DNA from: CAVTND01 sp963735955
GTDB lineage: Bacteria; Pseudomonadota; Gammaproteobacteria; Burkholderiales; Burkholderiaceae_F
Length of the DNA stretch: 64,000 nt
Direction: 5' to 3'
Assembly (NCBI GenBank): GCA_963735955.1
Contig: CAVTND010000024.1
Coordinates: 1-64,000, forward strand
In this document: positions 34,773 through 44,473 of the stretch, piece after piece
How the letters are laid out: each line of letters opens with the position of its first letter
Numbering within the stretch: position 1 is the first letter of the stretch
Made by a program: the position numbers and the translations under genes
Notes under the pieces: generated by a model
The model's database searches: none
What the model saw: the letters and a program-made list of their open reading frames with translations, nothing else
What the model was told of the DNA's origin: nothing

Positions 34773-35339
34773 TCACCCGGGTGCGCTGCTACGCACACGC
34801 GCGGCGAGTTTCTCCGGACCAAGCGCGTCATAGATTTCAAACGGCTGATGGATCCAGGGGTTGGTCGGCAGGTACTCGACGTGATAGTCCGGGCGAAAGG
34901 TCGAGCAGGCCTTGTACCAGATGACGGCAGTTCGCACTTCCTCGATCGCGGGAAAACGCTGCTTCAGATGATCGATTACGCCCGTCAGCGTGACACCCGA
35001 GTCCACGAGATCGTCGACTAGCAGCACACGTCCCGCCAGGGTATCGCGCGTCATAGTGATGAACTCGCCGATGTCGAGATGCCCGTGCTGCGTGCCTGCG
35101 GCCTCGCGATACGAGCTTGCGGCGAGAATCGCCAGCGGCATGTCGTAGATGCGCGAAATCACATCGCCGACTCTCAAACCTCCGCGCGCCAGGCACAGAA
35201 TCGCTTCGAAGCTCCAGCGCGACGCATGAATCGCGAGCGCAAGACGCTCGATCAAACGGTGATATTCGTCCCACGAGATGTACAGATCTTTCACAGATTG
35301 AACTTTCACGAGGCGATCCTTGACTGCAACATCCGACAC
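34773..35339 (-). CDS. Phosphoribosyltransferase (hypoxanthine/xanthine type)
   Basis: This 188-residue type I phosphoribosyltransferase has the PRPP loop RVLLVDDLVDSGVTL, an N-terminal SWDEYHRLIERLALAI helix, the CLARGGLRVGDVISR segment and the terminal PTNPWIHQPFEIY. It most resembles bacterial xanthine/hypoxanthine phosphoribosyltransferases used in purine salvage, in keeping with its position 6 bp after purA. The GTG start at 35339 is the only suitable one. Exact base specificity is not certain. Confidence 0.85.
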   Translation of the reverse strand: MSDVAVKDRLVKVQSVKDLYISWDEYHRLIERLALAIHASRWSFEAILCLARGGLRVGDVISRIYDMPLAILAASSYREAAGTQHGHLDIGEFITMTRDTLAGRVLLVDDLVDSGVTLTGVIDHLKQRFPAIEEVRTAVIWYKACSTFRPDYHVEYLPTNPWIHQPFEIYDALGPEKLAARVRSSAPG

Positions 35340-35345
35340 CGTGCC

Positions 35346-36638
35346 TCAGCGAAAAGGATGCCTGATCACGATGGTCTGGTCGCGGTCTGGTCCGGTGGAA
35401 ACGAGGTCGACCGGGACGCCGAGCACGCTGGCGAGTCGTTCAAGATAGCGCCGCGCATTGAGCGGCAGGCCGTCCCAGTGCCGCACGCCGTAGGTGGATT
35501 CGTTCCAGCCGGGAAATTCTTCGTAGATCGGTTCGCAGCGATCCACTGCGTCGGCACCATACGGCAGGATGTCGACCGCGCGACCATCGGCACGGTAGCC
35601 GACGCCGAGTCTGACCACCGACAAGCCATCCAGCACGTCGAGCTTGGTGATGCACAGTCCGGTGGTTCCGTTCAGCTGCACCGCACGACGCAGTCCGGCC
35701 GCGTCGAACCAGCCGCAACGACGCGGACGTCCGGTAACCGAGCCGAACTCCTGGCCCTTGTTGCGCAATTGCTCTCCCGTCGGATCTGAAAGCTCGGTCG
35801 GAAACGGGCCTGAACCGACCCGTGTCGAGTAGGCCTTGGTGATTCCGAGCACGTAGTCAAGCCGTTGGGGTGCCACGCCGGCTCCGGCCGATGCCGCACC
35901 TGCCACCGTATTGCTGGATGTGACATAGGGATAGGTACCGTGATCGACATCGAGCAAAGTGCCCTGAGCACCTTCGAACAGGAGTCGATGGCCGGCCGCC
36001 ATCACGCTGTTGAGCTTGTATGACACGTCGGTGATCAACGGCTTGAGACGCACGGCGAGCGCCAGGGTCTCATCGATTACTTTGTCCGCCGACATGGTGG
36101 CGGCGTCGAAGTAGTGCTCAAGAACAAAGTTGTGGAAATCGAGCGCTTCTCTCACGCCTTCGGCAAACCGGGCTTCATCGAAAAGATCCTGGGCTCGCAC
36201 CGCGCGGCGTGCGACCTTGTCTTCATAAGCCGGCCCGATGCCGCGGCCGGTGGTGCCGATCTTGGCATCGCCTCGCCGCACTTCGCGCGCCTTGTCGAGC
36301 GCCACGTGATACTCAAGGATCAGAGGGCAGTTGCCGCTGATGGAAAGGCGCGACGCGACATCGACACCGGCCGCTTGCAGTTCGTCGACTTCCGCCAGCA
36401 GCGCCGGTGGTGACAGCACGACGCCATTGCCGATGTAGCAGGCGACCCGCGGCCGCAGGATACCGGAGGGAATCAGGCGCAGGATCGTCTTCTTGCCACC
36501 GATCACCAGAGTATGTCCAGCGTTGTGACCGCCCTGGAAACGCACCACGCCGTTTACGTCTTCCGTCAACCAGTCGACGATCTTGCCTTTGCCTTCGTCG
36601 CCCCATTGGGTGCCGACGACGACCACGTTCTGCGCCAT
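35346..36638 (-). CDS. purA: Adenylosuccinate synthetase PurA
   Basis: PurA catalyses GTP-dependent formation of adenylosuccinate from IMP and aspartate. The 430-residue protein shows VVVGTQWGDEGKGKIVDWL (P-loop and catalytic Asp), GGHNAGHTLVIGGKK with the catalytic His, GTTGRGIGPAYEDKVARR, FEGAQGTLLDVDHGTYP and the TTGRPRR-type segment. ATG 36638 is chosen because MAQNVVVVG is the standard start. hisZ ends 13 bp upstream, the conserved hisZ-purA order of proteobacteria. Confidence 0.96.
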   Translation of the reverse strand: MAQNVVVVGTQWGDEGKGKIVDWLTEDVNGVVRFQGGHNAGHTLVIGGKKTILRLIPSGILRPRVACYIGNGVVLSPPALLAEVDELQAAGVDVASRLSISGNCPLILEYHVALDKAREVRRGDAKIGTTGRGIGPAYEDKVARRAVRAQDLFDEARFAEGVREALDFHNFVLEHYFDAATMSADKVIDETLALAVRLKPLITDVSYKLNSVMAAGHRLLFEGAQGTLLDVDHGTYPYVTSSNTVAGAASAGAGVAPQRLDYVLGITKAYSTRVGSGPFPTELSDPTGEQLRNKGQEFGSVTGRPRRCGWFDAAGLRRAVQLNGTTGLCITKLDVLDGLSVVRLGVGYRADGRAVDILPYGADAVDRCEPIYEEFPGWNESTYGVRHWDGLPLNARRYLERLASVLGVPVDLVSTGPDRDQTIVIRHPFR

Positions 36639-36651
36639 ATGTGTTCCCGTC

Positions 36652-37827
36652 CTATGCCTTGGTCGCCAGTGCCGGGTCCAGGCGCGGCTCGACACGCCAG
36701 CCGCCCTCGAATCGAACCAGGGTGCGGTCGATCACGAAATCGCCCCCTGCCGCTTCGGTTCCGCCGGGCAGGTCCTGAATGACCACCTCGCCCTGTGCGC
36801 GCAATCTGCGCACGGCAAGACTCAGCGTCTCGTCCGCACTTGCCGGCGCATGAATCGCCCGAACCGGAGGCTCGGTGACGAGCCCGGCCAGTTCGCGCAG
36901 ATAAATCGAAAAGCCAACCGCGGGCCGGGCGCGCCCGAAGGCCTTGCCGATCTCGTCATAGCGGCCGCCGCGCAACACGGCGCTTGGAAGCTCGGGCGTG
37001 TGCACAGCAAAGCTGACGCCGGTCAGGTAGCGATAGGCGTGCAGATCGGCCAGATCGATCGAAACTTTATCCGCGGTGCAGCTTCGGGCCAGCAGTTCAA
37101 GTTCGTCGAGCGCTGCCGCAATCCCTGGAACATCGGGCAAAGTGCGTCGCGCCAGGTCGATCACTTCGATGCCGCCCGCACAGCGCGCGAGCGCCAGCAA
37201 GCCATCGCGCGCCTGCGGCCTGAGCCCCGAAACGCAATCCGCCAGGGCCGGCAGGTCCTTCGCATTCAAGGCCGCCAATAGCTCATCGAGCTGCTCCGGT
37301 GCCAACGGCGTCAGCGCAAGCAATCCGCGCACTACTCCCGTGTGGCCCAGGTCGAGGTGCACGTGTTGCATGCCTGCCAGCCGTAGGGACGCGACGGCGA
37401 GCTCGAGCACTTCAGCATCCGCGGCTGACGCAGTGCTCCCATAAAGTTCCGCGCCGACCTGCAGCGGCTCGCGCGCCGCAAGCGGATGCAGCGGGCGCGC
37501 ATGCAGGACACTGCCGGCATAGGCAAGGCGAGTCACGCCCGGCCGATTCAGGATGTGTGCATCAATGCGCGCCACCTGAGGCGTCGTGTCAGCGCGCAAG
37601 CCAAGCATGCGGCCGCTGGCCTGATCGACCAGCTTGAAAATTCGAAGATCGAGATCGCTGCCAATGCCGGTGGTCAGGGACTCGACAAACTCGATCAATG
37701 GGGGAACGACCAGTTCATACCCGTAGCCGCGGTACAGATCGAGCAGCGCGCGCCGCAGCTTTTCAACGCGCCTGGCTTCGCACGGCAGGACGTCGGATAT
37801 GTTCTCGGGGAGCAGCCAGCGCGGCAT
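36652..37827 (-). CDS. hisZ: ATP phosphoribosyltransferase regulatory subunit HisZ
   Basis: HisZ is a catalytically inactive HisRS paralogue that activates the short-form HisG in the first histidine step. The 391-residue protein begins RWLLPENISDVLPCEARRVE and has motif 2-like LGLRADTTPQVARI and the RGGRYDEIGKAFGRARPAVGFSI segment. It lacks the C-terminal anticodon-binding domain of true HisRS, which is encoded separately at 45138-46439. ATG 37827 gives the canonical N-terminus. Confidence 0.94.
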   Translation of the reverse strand: MPRWLLPENISDVLPCEARRVEKLRRALLDLYRGYGYELVVPPLIEFVESLTTGIGSDLDLRIFKLVDQASGRMLGLRADTTPQVARIDAHILNRPGVTRLAYAGSVLHARPLHPLAAREPLQVGAELYGSTASAADAEVLELAVASLRLAGMQHVHLDLGHTGVVRGLLALTPLAPEQLDELLAALNAKDLPALADCVSGLRPQARDGLLALARCAGGIEVIDLARRTLPDVPGIAAALDELELLARSCTADKVSIDLADLHAYRYLTGVSFAVHTPELPSAVLRGGRYDEIGKAFGRARPAVGFSIYLRELAGLVTEPPVRAIHAPASADETLSLAVRRLRAQGEVVIQDLPGGTEAAGGDFVIDRTLVRFEGGWRVEPRLDPALATKA

Positions 37828-37909
37828 GGCGGGGAAGTCAGGATCGTGGCAGCAGAGTCGATGGGATGCAGAACGCGCAGCGGACGCGGCGCACGCCGGT
37901 GCCGATTGC

Positions 37910-38092
37910 TCAGGCCAGAAGCCAGAACAATAGCGCGCCGGCACCGACCGCAAGCAGGCCGAAGAACCGGATCTGGCCGTCGTTGAGTTCGGTCACGCGC
38001 TGGAACATCTGGCGCCAGGCCGAAGGTGCAATTAGCGGCAATACGCCTTCGAGCACGAGCATGAGCCCGAGCGCAAGCCCCAGCGTTTCCAT
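37910..38092 (-). CDS. DUF2065 small inner membrane protein (YjeT-like)
   Basis: This 60-residue protein has two transmembrane segments, LGLALGLMLVLEGVLPLIAP and FFGLLAVGAGALLFWLLA, joined by the WRQMFQRVTELNDGQIR connector typical of DUF2065. It starts 2 bp after hflC, the standard position between hflC and hisZ in proteobacteria. Function is unknown. Confidence 0.9.
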   Translation of the reverse strand: METLGLALGLMLVLEGVLPLIAPSAWRQMFQRVTELNDGQIRFFGLLAVGAGALLFWLLA

Positions 38093-38094
38093 TG

Positions 38095-38984
38095 TCAGCG
38101 GCGTACCGCTTCCGGGGTCTTCGCGTCCGGCGACTTCATGTACTTGAAGAATTCGGACGAGGGGTCGATCACCAGAACGTCGCTGCGATTCTTGAAGCTG
38201 GCGCGATATGCCTCAAGACTTCGATAAAAGCGGGCGAACTCCGGATTCTGGCCGAAGGCTTGCGCGTACAGCGCCGAGGCCTTGGCATCACCGTCGCCCC
38301 TGAGCCGCTGCGCGTCGCGATACGCCTCGGAGAGCAGCACCTCGCGTTGACGGTCGGCGTCGGCGCGGATTTTCTCGCCCTCGGCAGCTCCGATCGAGCG
38401 CTGCTCGTTGGCGACCCTCTTGCGCTCTGCCTCCATGCGCCGATACACGGAGTCGCTGATCTCCGGTGCGAAATCGACCCGCTTGAGGCGCACGTCAACA
38501 ATGTCGACGCCCAGGCCCCGGGTGCGTTCCTGCACTGAAGCACGAATCTCTTCCATGGCCTTGTCACGTTCGCGCGACGTGATCTCGTTGACGCTGCGCT
38601 TGTTGACAGCCTGATTCAGGGCGTCACGCACCAGCGTGCTGATACGGTCTTCGGCCGCGCGCTCGCCCGCCGGAAAGCTGACGCGGAACAGGCGCGGATC
38701 GGTGATCTTCCACTTCACGAAGGAGTCAACCAGCAGATTCTTCTTCTCGGAGGTCTGCACTCGATCGGTCACCGGCGTGTCGATGGTCAGGATGCGCTTG
38801 TCCTGGTACTCGACGTTCTGCAGCAGCGGCACGCGAAAGTACAGCCCTGGCTCGGTCACGACACGTGTGATCTCACCCAGCTGGAACACGATCGCCGACT
38901 GTCGCGCATCGACAATGAACGTGCTCGCGCGCACCAGCACGGCGACGAGCACCAGTCCAATCACACGCCCAGGATGCGGTTCAT
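38095..38984 (-). CDS. hflC: Protease modulator HflC, frameshift near start
   Basis: HflC is an SPFH/band 7 protein that with HflK forms a periplasmic cage regulating the FtsH protease. ATG 38984 begins NRILGV, then the frame is lost at about 38962 (TGA) and resumes with IGLVLVAVLVRASTFIVDAR, the membrane anchor. The rest is continuous: DARQSAIVFQLGEITRVVTEPGLYFRVPLLQ, the helical VKWKITDP region, and the long Arg/Glu-rich C-terminal helices ending in DPSSEFFKYMKSP. A duplicated GT pair or one missing base explains the break. It starts 6 bp after the inferred hflK stop. Confidence 0.9.
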
Positions 38985-38990
38985 CGCGTT

Positions 38991-40247
38991 CTATCGCCCT
39001 TCTCGTTCACGGCTGCGCATCGTCTCGCGGGTGCGCTGTCATCCTTGGCCGTCGAGACCTCCGGCACGGCCGTCGGAGCCGGCGGCACGTGGCGCAGTCG
39101 TTCGCGGCGCTACCGGCTTGCTGCACCAGCTTGTCCAGCGGCAGATACAGCAGTTGATTGTTGTTGCGCGAATCGACCATGACCTTGGAAGAGTTCGTGA
39201 ACACCTGCTGCATGGTGTCCAGGTACATCCGATCGCGCGTGACCGCCGGCGCCTTCTGGTACTCGGTCAGGATCTGCTTGAAGCGCGACGCATCGCCTTC
39301 GGCGGTCTGCACGACTCGCGTCCGGTAGCCCTCGGCTTCCTGCATCAACCGCGATGCCAGGCCGCGCGCCTTGGGAATCACGTCGTTGGCGTACGCCTGG
39401 CCTTCGTTGATCTGGCGCTCGCGGTCCTGACCCGCCTTGACTGCGTCGTCGAACGCCGCCTGCACCTGCTCGGGCGGCTGCGCGTTCTGAATCGCGACAG
39501 CCTGCACCAGGATGCCGGTGCCGTAGCGATCGAGCATGGCCTGCATGCGCTTGCGCACTTCGATCGGCGATCTCCTGCCGCGATTCGTACAGCACCGAGT
39601 CCATCGTCTTGCGTCCGACCACTTCGCGCATCGCGGACTCCGCCGCCTGCTGCACCGCCGCGGTCGGATTCTTGCTGTTGAACAGGTAATCGCCGCGCCG
39701 TCGTCCTTGATGCGGTACTGCACTTCGAACTGGATGTCGACGATGTTCTCGTCGTCCGACAGCATCAGCGCTTCCTTCAAACGCTCGGGGCGTCCGCGCG
39801 TACCGATCTCGACTTTGCGCAGGGAAAGATGTCGACCAGTTCGCTCGACTGCACCGGCCACGGCAGACGCCAGCGGAAACCCGGCGCGGTCGTCTCGGTG
39901 TGACTTCGCCGAAGGTCGTCACGACTCCGACCTGCCCTTCCGGAACGATGTAGAAGCCGCTGCCGATCCAGATCAGCGCTGCGACCAGACCGAGGCCAGC
40001 CACGCCGAAGCCCGTTCCGCGTGATCCGGGATCGAAACCGCCGCCACTGCCGTTGGTCCTGCGCGGGCCGCCCTTCGACCCGAAGAGACCTCCAAGGCGG
40101 CGATTCAGATCGCGCCAGAGCTCCTCGAGATCAGGCGGGCCGTCGCCCTTCGGGCGCTGCGGCGCGGCGGCGGTTCGCTCGCGACGTGCCCGCGCCATCG
40201 TCGGATCCGCCCGAACCTCGGCCCCACTTAGGGTCGTTCAGCGACAT
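38991..40247 (-). CDS. hflK: FtsH protease activity modulator HflK, multiple frameshifts
   Basis: Pieces in all three minus frames assemble into one HflK. SLNDPKWGR at 40247 is the usual HflK start. GDGPPDLEELWRDLNRRL and the anchor FGVAGLGLVAALIWIGSGFY follow, then APGFRWRLPWPVQSSELVDI, KVEIGTRGRPE with MLSDDENIVDIQFEVQYRIKD-type SPFH sequence, YLFNSKNPTAAVQQAAESAM, EVRKRMQAMLDRYGTGILVQ, and the C-terminal helices to LVQQAGSAAND. SREREGR before the TAG at 38991 is the expected end. At least six shifts of both signs are needed. This looks like poor consensus, not decay, since all motifs remain. Confidence 0.85.
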
Positions 40248-40273
40248 TGCCAGATCCGTGCCGGAGGTCGGAC

Positions 40274-41477
40274 TCAACATGCAGATTCGAACGGGCGCTG
40301 GCACGCCTCGGGCCGCTGCGGCGCTGGACCACGAATTGTCTGTCGGGGCGAAATCGGTCGCGCTGTCGCCGCGCGAACGACGCGATGCGCGTCGCGCAGC
40401 ATCTCCAAACCGTCGCCCGTCTTGCGCGCTGACCGAAACGGCGGCGATCGTATCACAGGGGTCACGTTCGACCGCCGCCGCGCGGCCGGTGAGATCGATC
40501 TTGTTGTACACGACGATGCGCGGTACGTTGGCCGCACCGATCTCGTCCAGCACGCGGTCGACTTCGGCCATCTGTTCGTGCGCGCGCCGGCGACGCCGCA
40601 TCGACCACATGCAACAGGAGATCGGCCTCGCGCGGTCTCGTCGAGCGTCGACTTGAAGGCGGCGATCAACGCGTGCGGCAGGCCGCGAATGAAGCCGACG
40701 GTGTCCGAGATAACCGCAGTCGACCCCGTCAGCCCAGATAACACTTGCGCGCGGTCGTATCGAGGGTTGCGAACAACTGGTCTGCGGCAAACACGCCGCG
40801 CCGGTCAGGGCGTTGAACAGGGTCGACTTGCCGGCGTTGGTGTAGCCGACCAGCGAAACCGTGAGCACGTCGTTGCGCGCACGCGCGCGACGCCGGGTAC
40901 GTCGTTGCCGTTCGAGCTGCTTCAGACGTTCGCGCAACTGCTTGATGCGCACTCCAATCATGCGGCGATCGAGCTCGATCTGCTTTTCGCCCGGACCGCC
41001 GGTCTTGCCGAGGCCGCCTCGCTGGCGCTCCAGGTGCGACCAGCCGCGTACCAGGCGGGTGGACAGGTGTTGGAGCTGCGCCAGTTCCACCTGCAACTTG
41101 CCCTCGCGGCTGCGGGCACGCTGGGCGAAGATGTCGAGGATCAGCGCGGTCCGGTCGATCACCCAGAGTTCGAGCGTCGCGCTCGAGATTGCGCTGCTGC
41201 GCCGGAGACAGAGCGACGTCGAACACGAGCAGGCCGGCCCCAGCATCGGTCGCCAGCGTCCGGAGTTCTTCGACTTTGCCAGAGCCCACATAGAGCGCCG
41301 GGTCCGGCCGTTGACGTCGAACGCAGCACCTGTCCCGCGACGACAAGGCCGGCCGAGGTCACAAGCTGAATCAGCTCCTCGACCTGATCGGGATCGTCGC
41401 CGCCGTCCGCTGGCGACGCTGACGAGGAAGGCTCGCGACCGAGCGCTCGGCGCGCTCGCTGTCGACCTGGAAGATGC
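40274..41477 (-). CDS. hflX: Ribosome-associated GTPase HflX, multiple frameshifts
   Basis: HflX is a GTPase that rescues or splits ribosomes. Fragments in all three frames line up. QVEELIQLVTSAGLVVAGQV and PDPALYVGSGKVEELRTLA form the N-terminal domain, followed by LSPAQQRNLE, VIDRTALILDIFAQRARSRE, GKLQVELAQLQHLSTRLVRG and GPGEKQIELDRR. The P-loop is VGYTNAGKSTLFNALTGA, then FAADQLFATLDTTAR (switch I), SDTVGFIRGLPHALIAAFKS (switch II) and VPRIVVYNKIDLTG. At least six shifts are needed. The start is unclear because it overlaps the hfq end, and the stop near 40274 is approximate. Confidence 0.83.
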
Positions 41478-41711
41478 TCAGGTGCCTGGCTCCGCAGCGA
41501 GATTGACTGCGCGCGCCGGCACGACGGTGGAGATCGCGTGCTTGTAGACCATCTGCGTCACGGTGTTGCGCAGCAGCACGACATACTGGTCGAACGACTC
41601 GATCTGGCCCTGCAACTTGATGCCGTTGACCAGGTAGATCGAAACCGGAATGTGTTCCTTGCGCAGGGCGTTAAGAAATGGGTCTTGTAGAAGTTGGCCT
41701 TTTGCGTTCAT
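41478..41711 (-). CDS. hfq: RNA chaperone Hfq
   Basis: Hfq is the hexameric Sm-like chaperone of small RNAs. The 77-residue protein has GQLLQDPFLNALRKEHIPVSI, the Sm1 region with GIKLQGQIESFDQYVVLL and the Sm2 motif VYKHAIST. The C-terminal tail (VVPARAVNLAAEPGT) is short. ATG 41711 is the canonical start. It is intact although both neighbours (der, hflX) are full of frameshifts. A gap of 225 bp separates it from der and probably holds the hfq promoter. Confidence 0.96.
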   Translation of the reverse strand: MNAKGQLLQDPFLNALRKEHIPVSIYLVNGIKLQGQIESFDQYVVLLRNTVTQMVYKHAISTVVPARAVNLAAEPGT

Positions 41712-41936
41712 GTGAAGTGCTCCAGCGCTTTGGACGCCGCTTGTTGTAATGGGTTCCGCGCCGGCCGCGGCTTCCTGTGCCGCCCTAGCGCAGTTCTGCT
41801 CCGAGAGCTCCGCCCCTTCCGCAGCCCCTAGCCATTGCAGCCTATACCGACTACACGCCTCCTTGAAGGCCAGAGATGGAGACAAAACTGACGAATTCAA
41901 TGTAAAGCAAACGGCATGGACGCGCTACCGCCCGTT

Positions 41937-43283
41937 TCAGCTCGCATACGGGTTCCTTCTAGTCCGGAACTCGACCCGCAAGGGCGTGCCGGCAAGGTCG
42001 AACTGATCCCGGAATTGCCCCTCGAGATAACGGCGATAGCTGTCGGGCACCTGGTTGAGGGCGAATTGCCGTGCACCACGATGATCGGCGGATTCATGCC
42101 CGCCCTGGTGCGCGTAGCGCAGCTTTGGGCGCGACTGACCGGCGCGCGGCGGCTGCTGGCGTGCGACTGCCGCCATCAGCGCGCGCGTCAAGTCGCGGTG
42201 TCGGCAGCTTCACGAACGCGGCCCTCCAGGCCTCGGTGACCGATCGCATCATCGGTGCCAATCCGCTGCGCTTCAGCGCCGAAATCTGATGCACCTTGGC
42301 CCAGCTCAGGAAGTGCAGCTTGCGATCGATTTCGCGCTTGATGCGTTCGCGTGAGTAGTCGTCCAGCCCATCCCACTTGTTGATCGCGATCACCATCGCC
42401 CGTCCGCTTTCGAGCACGAAGCCCGCGATGTGCGCATCCTGATCGGCGATCTCGGACGCCGCATCGAGCAGCAGAATCGACGACATTGCTGTCGGCGATC
42501 GACTGCAGGGTCTTGATGACCGAAAACTTCTCGATCGCCTCGAACACCTTGCCCCGGCGCCGGATTCCGGCGGTGTCGATCAGCGTGTAGGACTGCCCGT
42601 CGTACTCAAACTCGACTTCGATCGAGTCGCGTGTCGTGCCGGGCTGATCGAACGCGATCAGCCGTTGCTCGCCGACCAGCGCATTGATCAGCGTCGACTT
42701 GCCGACATTCGGCCGGCCGACCACGGCGACACGCGCGCGACGCATTTCGCTGCTCTTCGATTTCGGAGTCTCGCTCGGCTGCCTCGGACTCGGACCAGCG
42801 GCGCGAGGGCTTCGTCCATCAACTCGCGCACGCCGTCGCCGTGCGCGGCAGACGACCGGATACGGCTCGCCCAGACCGAGTTCGTGGAACTCGGCGACCG
42901 ACGCGCGGCCGAGTCCCTCGGCCTTGTTGACCGCCAGCAGCAGACGCCGTCCGGTCACGCGCAGGCGCTCGCGCGATGCGGCGATCCTGTGCGGTCACGC
43001 CCTCGCGCACGTCGAGCACGAAGATGATGACATCGCTCTCCGCGATCGCCTGCTCGGTCTGCGCCGCCATCTCGCGCACGATGCCCTCGGCATTGACGGG
43101 TTCGAAGCCGCCGGTATCGACCACGATGTAGTCACGCGGCCCGATTCGGCCTTCGCCATAGTGGCGGTCGCGCGTCAGACCGGGAAAGTCGGCGACCAGC
43201 GCGGCGCGCGAGCGCGTCAGGCGATTGAACAGCGTCGACTTGCCGACATTGGGTCGACCGACGAGCGCGACGACAGGCTTCAC
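41937..43283 (-). CDS. der: Ribosome assembly GTPase Der (EngA), multiple frameshifts
   Basis: Der has two tandem GTPase domains and a KH-like domain for 50S assembly. Domain 1 is clear: VVALVGRPNVGKSTLFNRLT, PGLTRDRHYG, DTGGFEP. The NKAEGL motif of domain 1 is in another frame, followed by an acidic linker. Domain 2 has VAVVGRPNVGKSTLINALVG, QPGTTRDSIEVEFEYDGQ, DTAGIRRRGK and NKWDGLDDYSRER. The KH part (KLPTPRL, PIIVVHGNSPS, VPDSYRRYLEGQFRDQFDLAG, PLRVEFR) uses further frames to 41937. At least six shifts are required. Der is essential, so these are presumably consensus errors. Confidence 0.88.
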
Positions 43284-43294
43284 GTTGCGTTTGC

Positions 43295-44473
43295 CTATTC
43301 GAGCGCGATAAGTGCGACGGTTCCGCTGCGCGTTTGCACGATCGCGCCACCACCAAACTGGACTGGCGCCGCCAGGATCTCGCCGCCGAGCGAGACACGG
43401 GCAAGAAAACCGCCGTCCTGCGGCGACAGAAAATGCACGTAGCCCGCGAAGTCGCCGACCAGCACGGCACGGCGCAGGGCCAGAGGCGTCGACAGGTCGC
43501 GGTTGAGCAGTTTGTCCTGCCGCCAGACGCTGGTGCCTGCTTCGCGCGAAAAGGCCAGAACGTTGGACTTGCTGTCGACCGCGAAGATCCGCTCGCCGTC
43601 GCCACCGGGACCATTGCCGGCCGACATGTCACGCGCCCAGCGCAGATTGCCGTTGCTCGCATTGATACAGGCGACGCGTCCCTGGAACGACGCGGCGCAG
43701 ACGTCGCCGGACAGGCTCAAGGGCGCGCCCATCACGTCCGACAGACGCTCGACTTCGGTCGCGCCGCGCGGTTCGGACACCGGAACGTCCCAGCGCACGG
43801 CACCATTGGCAGCACCCAGTGCAACCACGCGCCCACTCGGAAATCCCGAAACCACGAGGTCGCCGGCGAAAGCCATGTCGCTGTAGGCCTTCAGGGTGAG
43901 TGGTGTCGAAGCGCGCTGAAAGGTCCAGCGGCGCTTGCCGGTCGCGCTGTCAAACGCCGTGATCCGGTGATCGGACCCGCGCACAACCACCAGTCCACGG
44001 CCCACCAGCGGCGCCGTTTGCACGGCCGCATTCAATTGCGCCCGCCACAATTGCTTGCCGTCGGCGCCAAAGGCCAGCACTTCGCCGCGCGGCGTGCCGA
44101 TGGCTACCACCAGGCCATCGCTGCCGACTCCGCCCGAGATCGAATCGGCCGCGTCAATACGCCAGGCAACTGATCCATCGGGTCCCAGTCGCACCAGATT
44201 GCCGCCAGAACTCGCAGCGTAGATCGCGTTCTCGAGTACTGCCGGTTGCAGTACCGCGCCGCGCGCGGTCCCGACGCTGTAGGTCCAGACCGTGCGCGGA
44301 CTAAGGGAGGGCTTGAAGTCGACGAGTGGCGCGGGCGGCGCCGATTTCGAGGACGATCCTCCCAGCCAACTCGGCATCCACGAGCATCCGCCCAGCATCG
44401 CGGCTCCGAGAACCAATGCGCCCAGCCTCAATCGAGTCGATGCGAATGTGCCGCGCTCCATGCCAGCGCTCAC
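43295..44473 (-). CDS. bamB: Outer membrane assembly lipoprotein BamB
   Basis: BamB is the beta-propeller scaffold of the BAM complex that inserts outer membrane proteins. The 392-residue protein has a signal peptide with lipobox AAMLGGC, then SWMPSWLGGSS. Repeated PQQ-like blades follow (ENAIYAASSGGNLVRLGPDG, VVAIGTPRGEVLAFGADGK, DHRITAFDSATGKRRWTF, GRVACINASNGNLRWARDM). The GTG at 44473 overlaps the yfgM stop (GTGA); an ATG four codons later is equally possible. It lies 11 bp before der, the standard yfgM-bamB-der order. Confidence 0.94.
   Translation of the reverse strand: MSAGMERGTFASTRLRLGALVLGAAMLGGCSWMPSWLGGSSSKSAPPAPLVDFKPSLSPRTVWTYSVGTARGAVLQPAVLENAIYAASSGGNLVRLGPDGSVAWRIDAADSISGGVGSDGLVVAIGTPRGEVLAFGADGKQLWRAQLNAAVQTAPLVGRGLVVVRGSDHRITAFDSATGKRRWTFQRASTPLTLKAYSDMAFAGDLVVSGFPSGRVVALGAANGAVRWDVPVSEPRGATEVERLSDVMGAPLSLSGDVCAASFQGRVACINASNGNLRWARDMSAGNGPGGDGERIFAVDSKSNVLAFSREAGTSVWRQDKLLNRDLSTPLALRRAVLVGDFAGYVHFLSPQDGGFLARVSLGGEILAAPVQFGGGAIVQTRSGTVALIALE

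Noticed and set aside
34351..34840. Several overlapping repetitive minus-strand frames over tRNA-Leu and its repeat
   Set aside because: They arise from the duplicated tRNA 3' end and terminator; similar spurious peptides are often annotated at tRNA loci.
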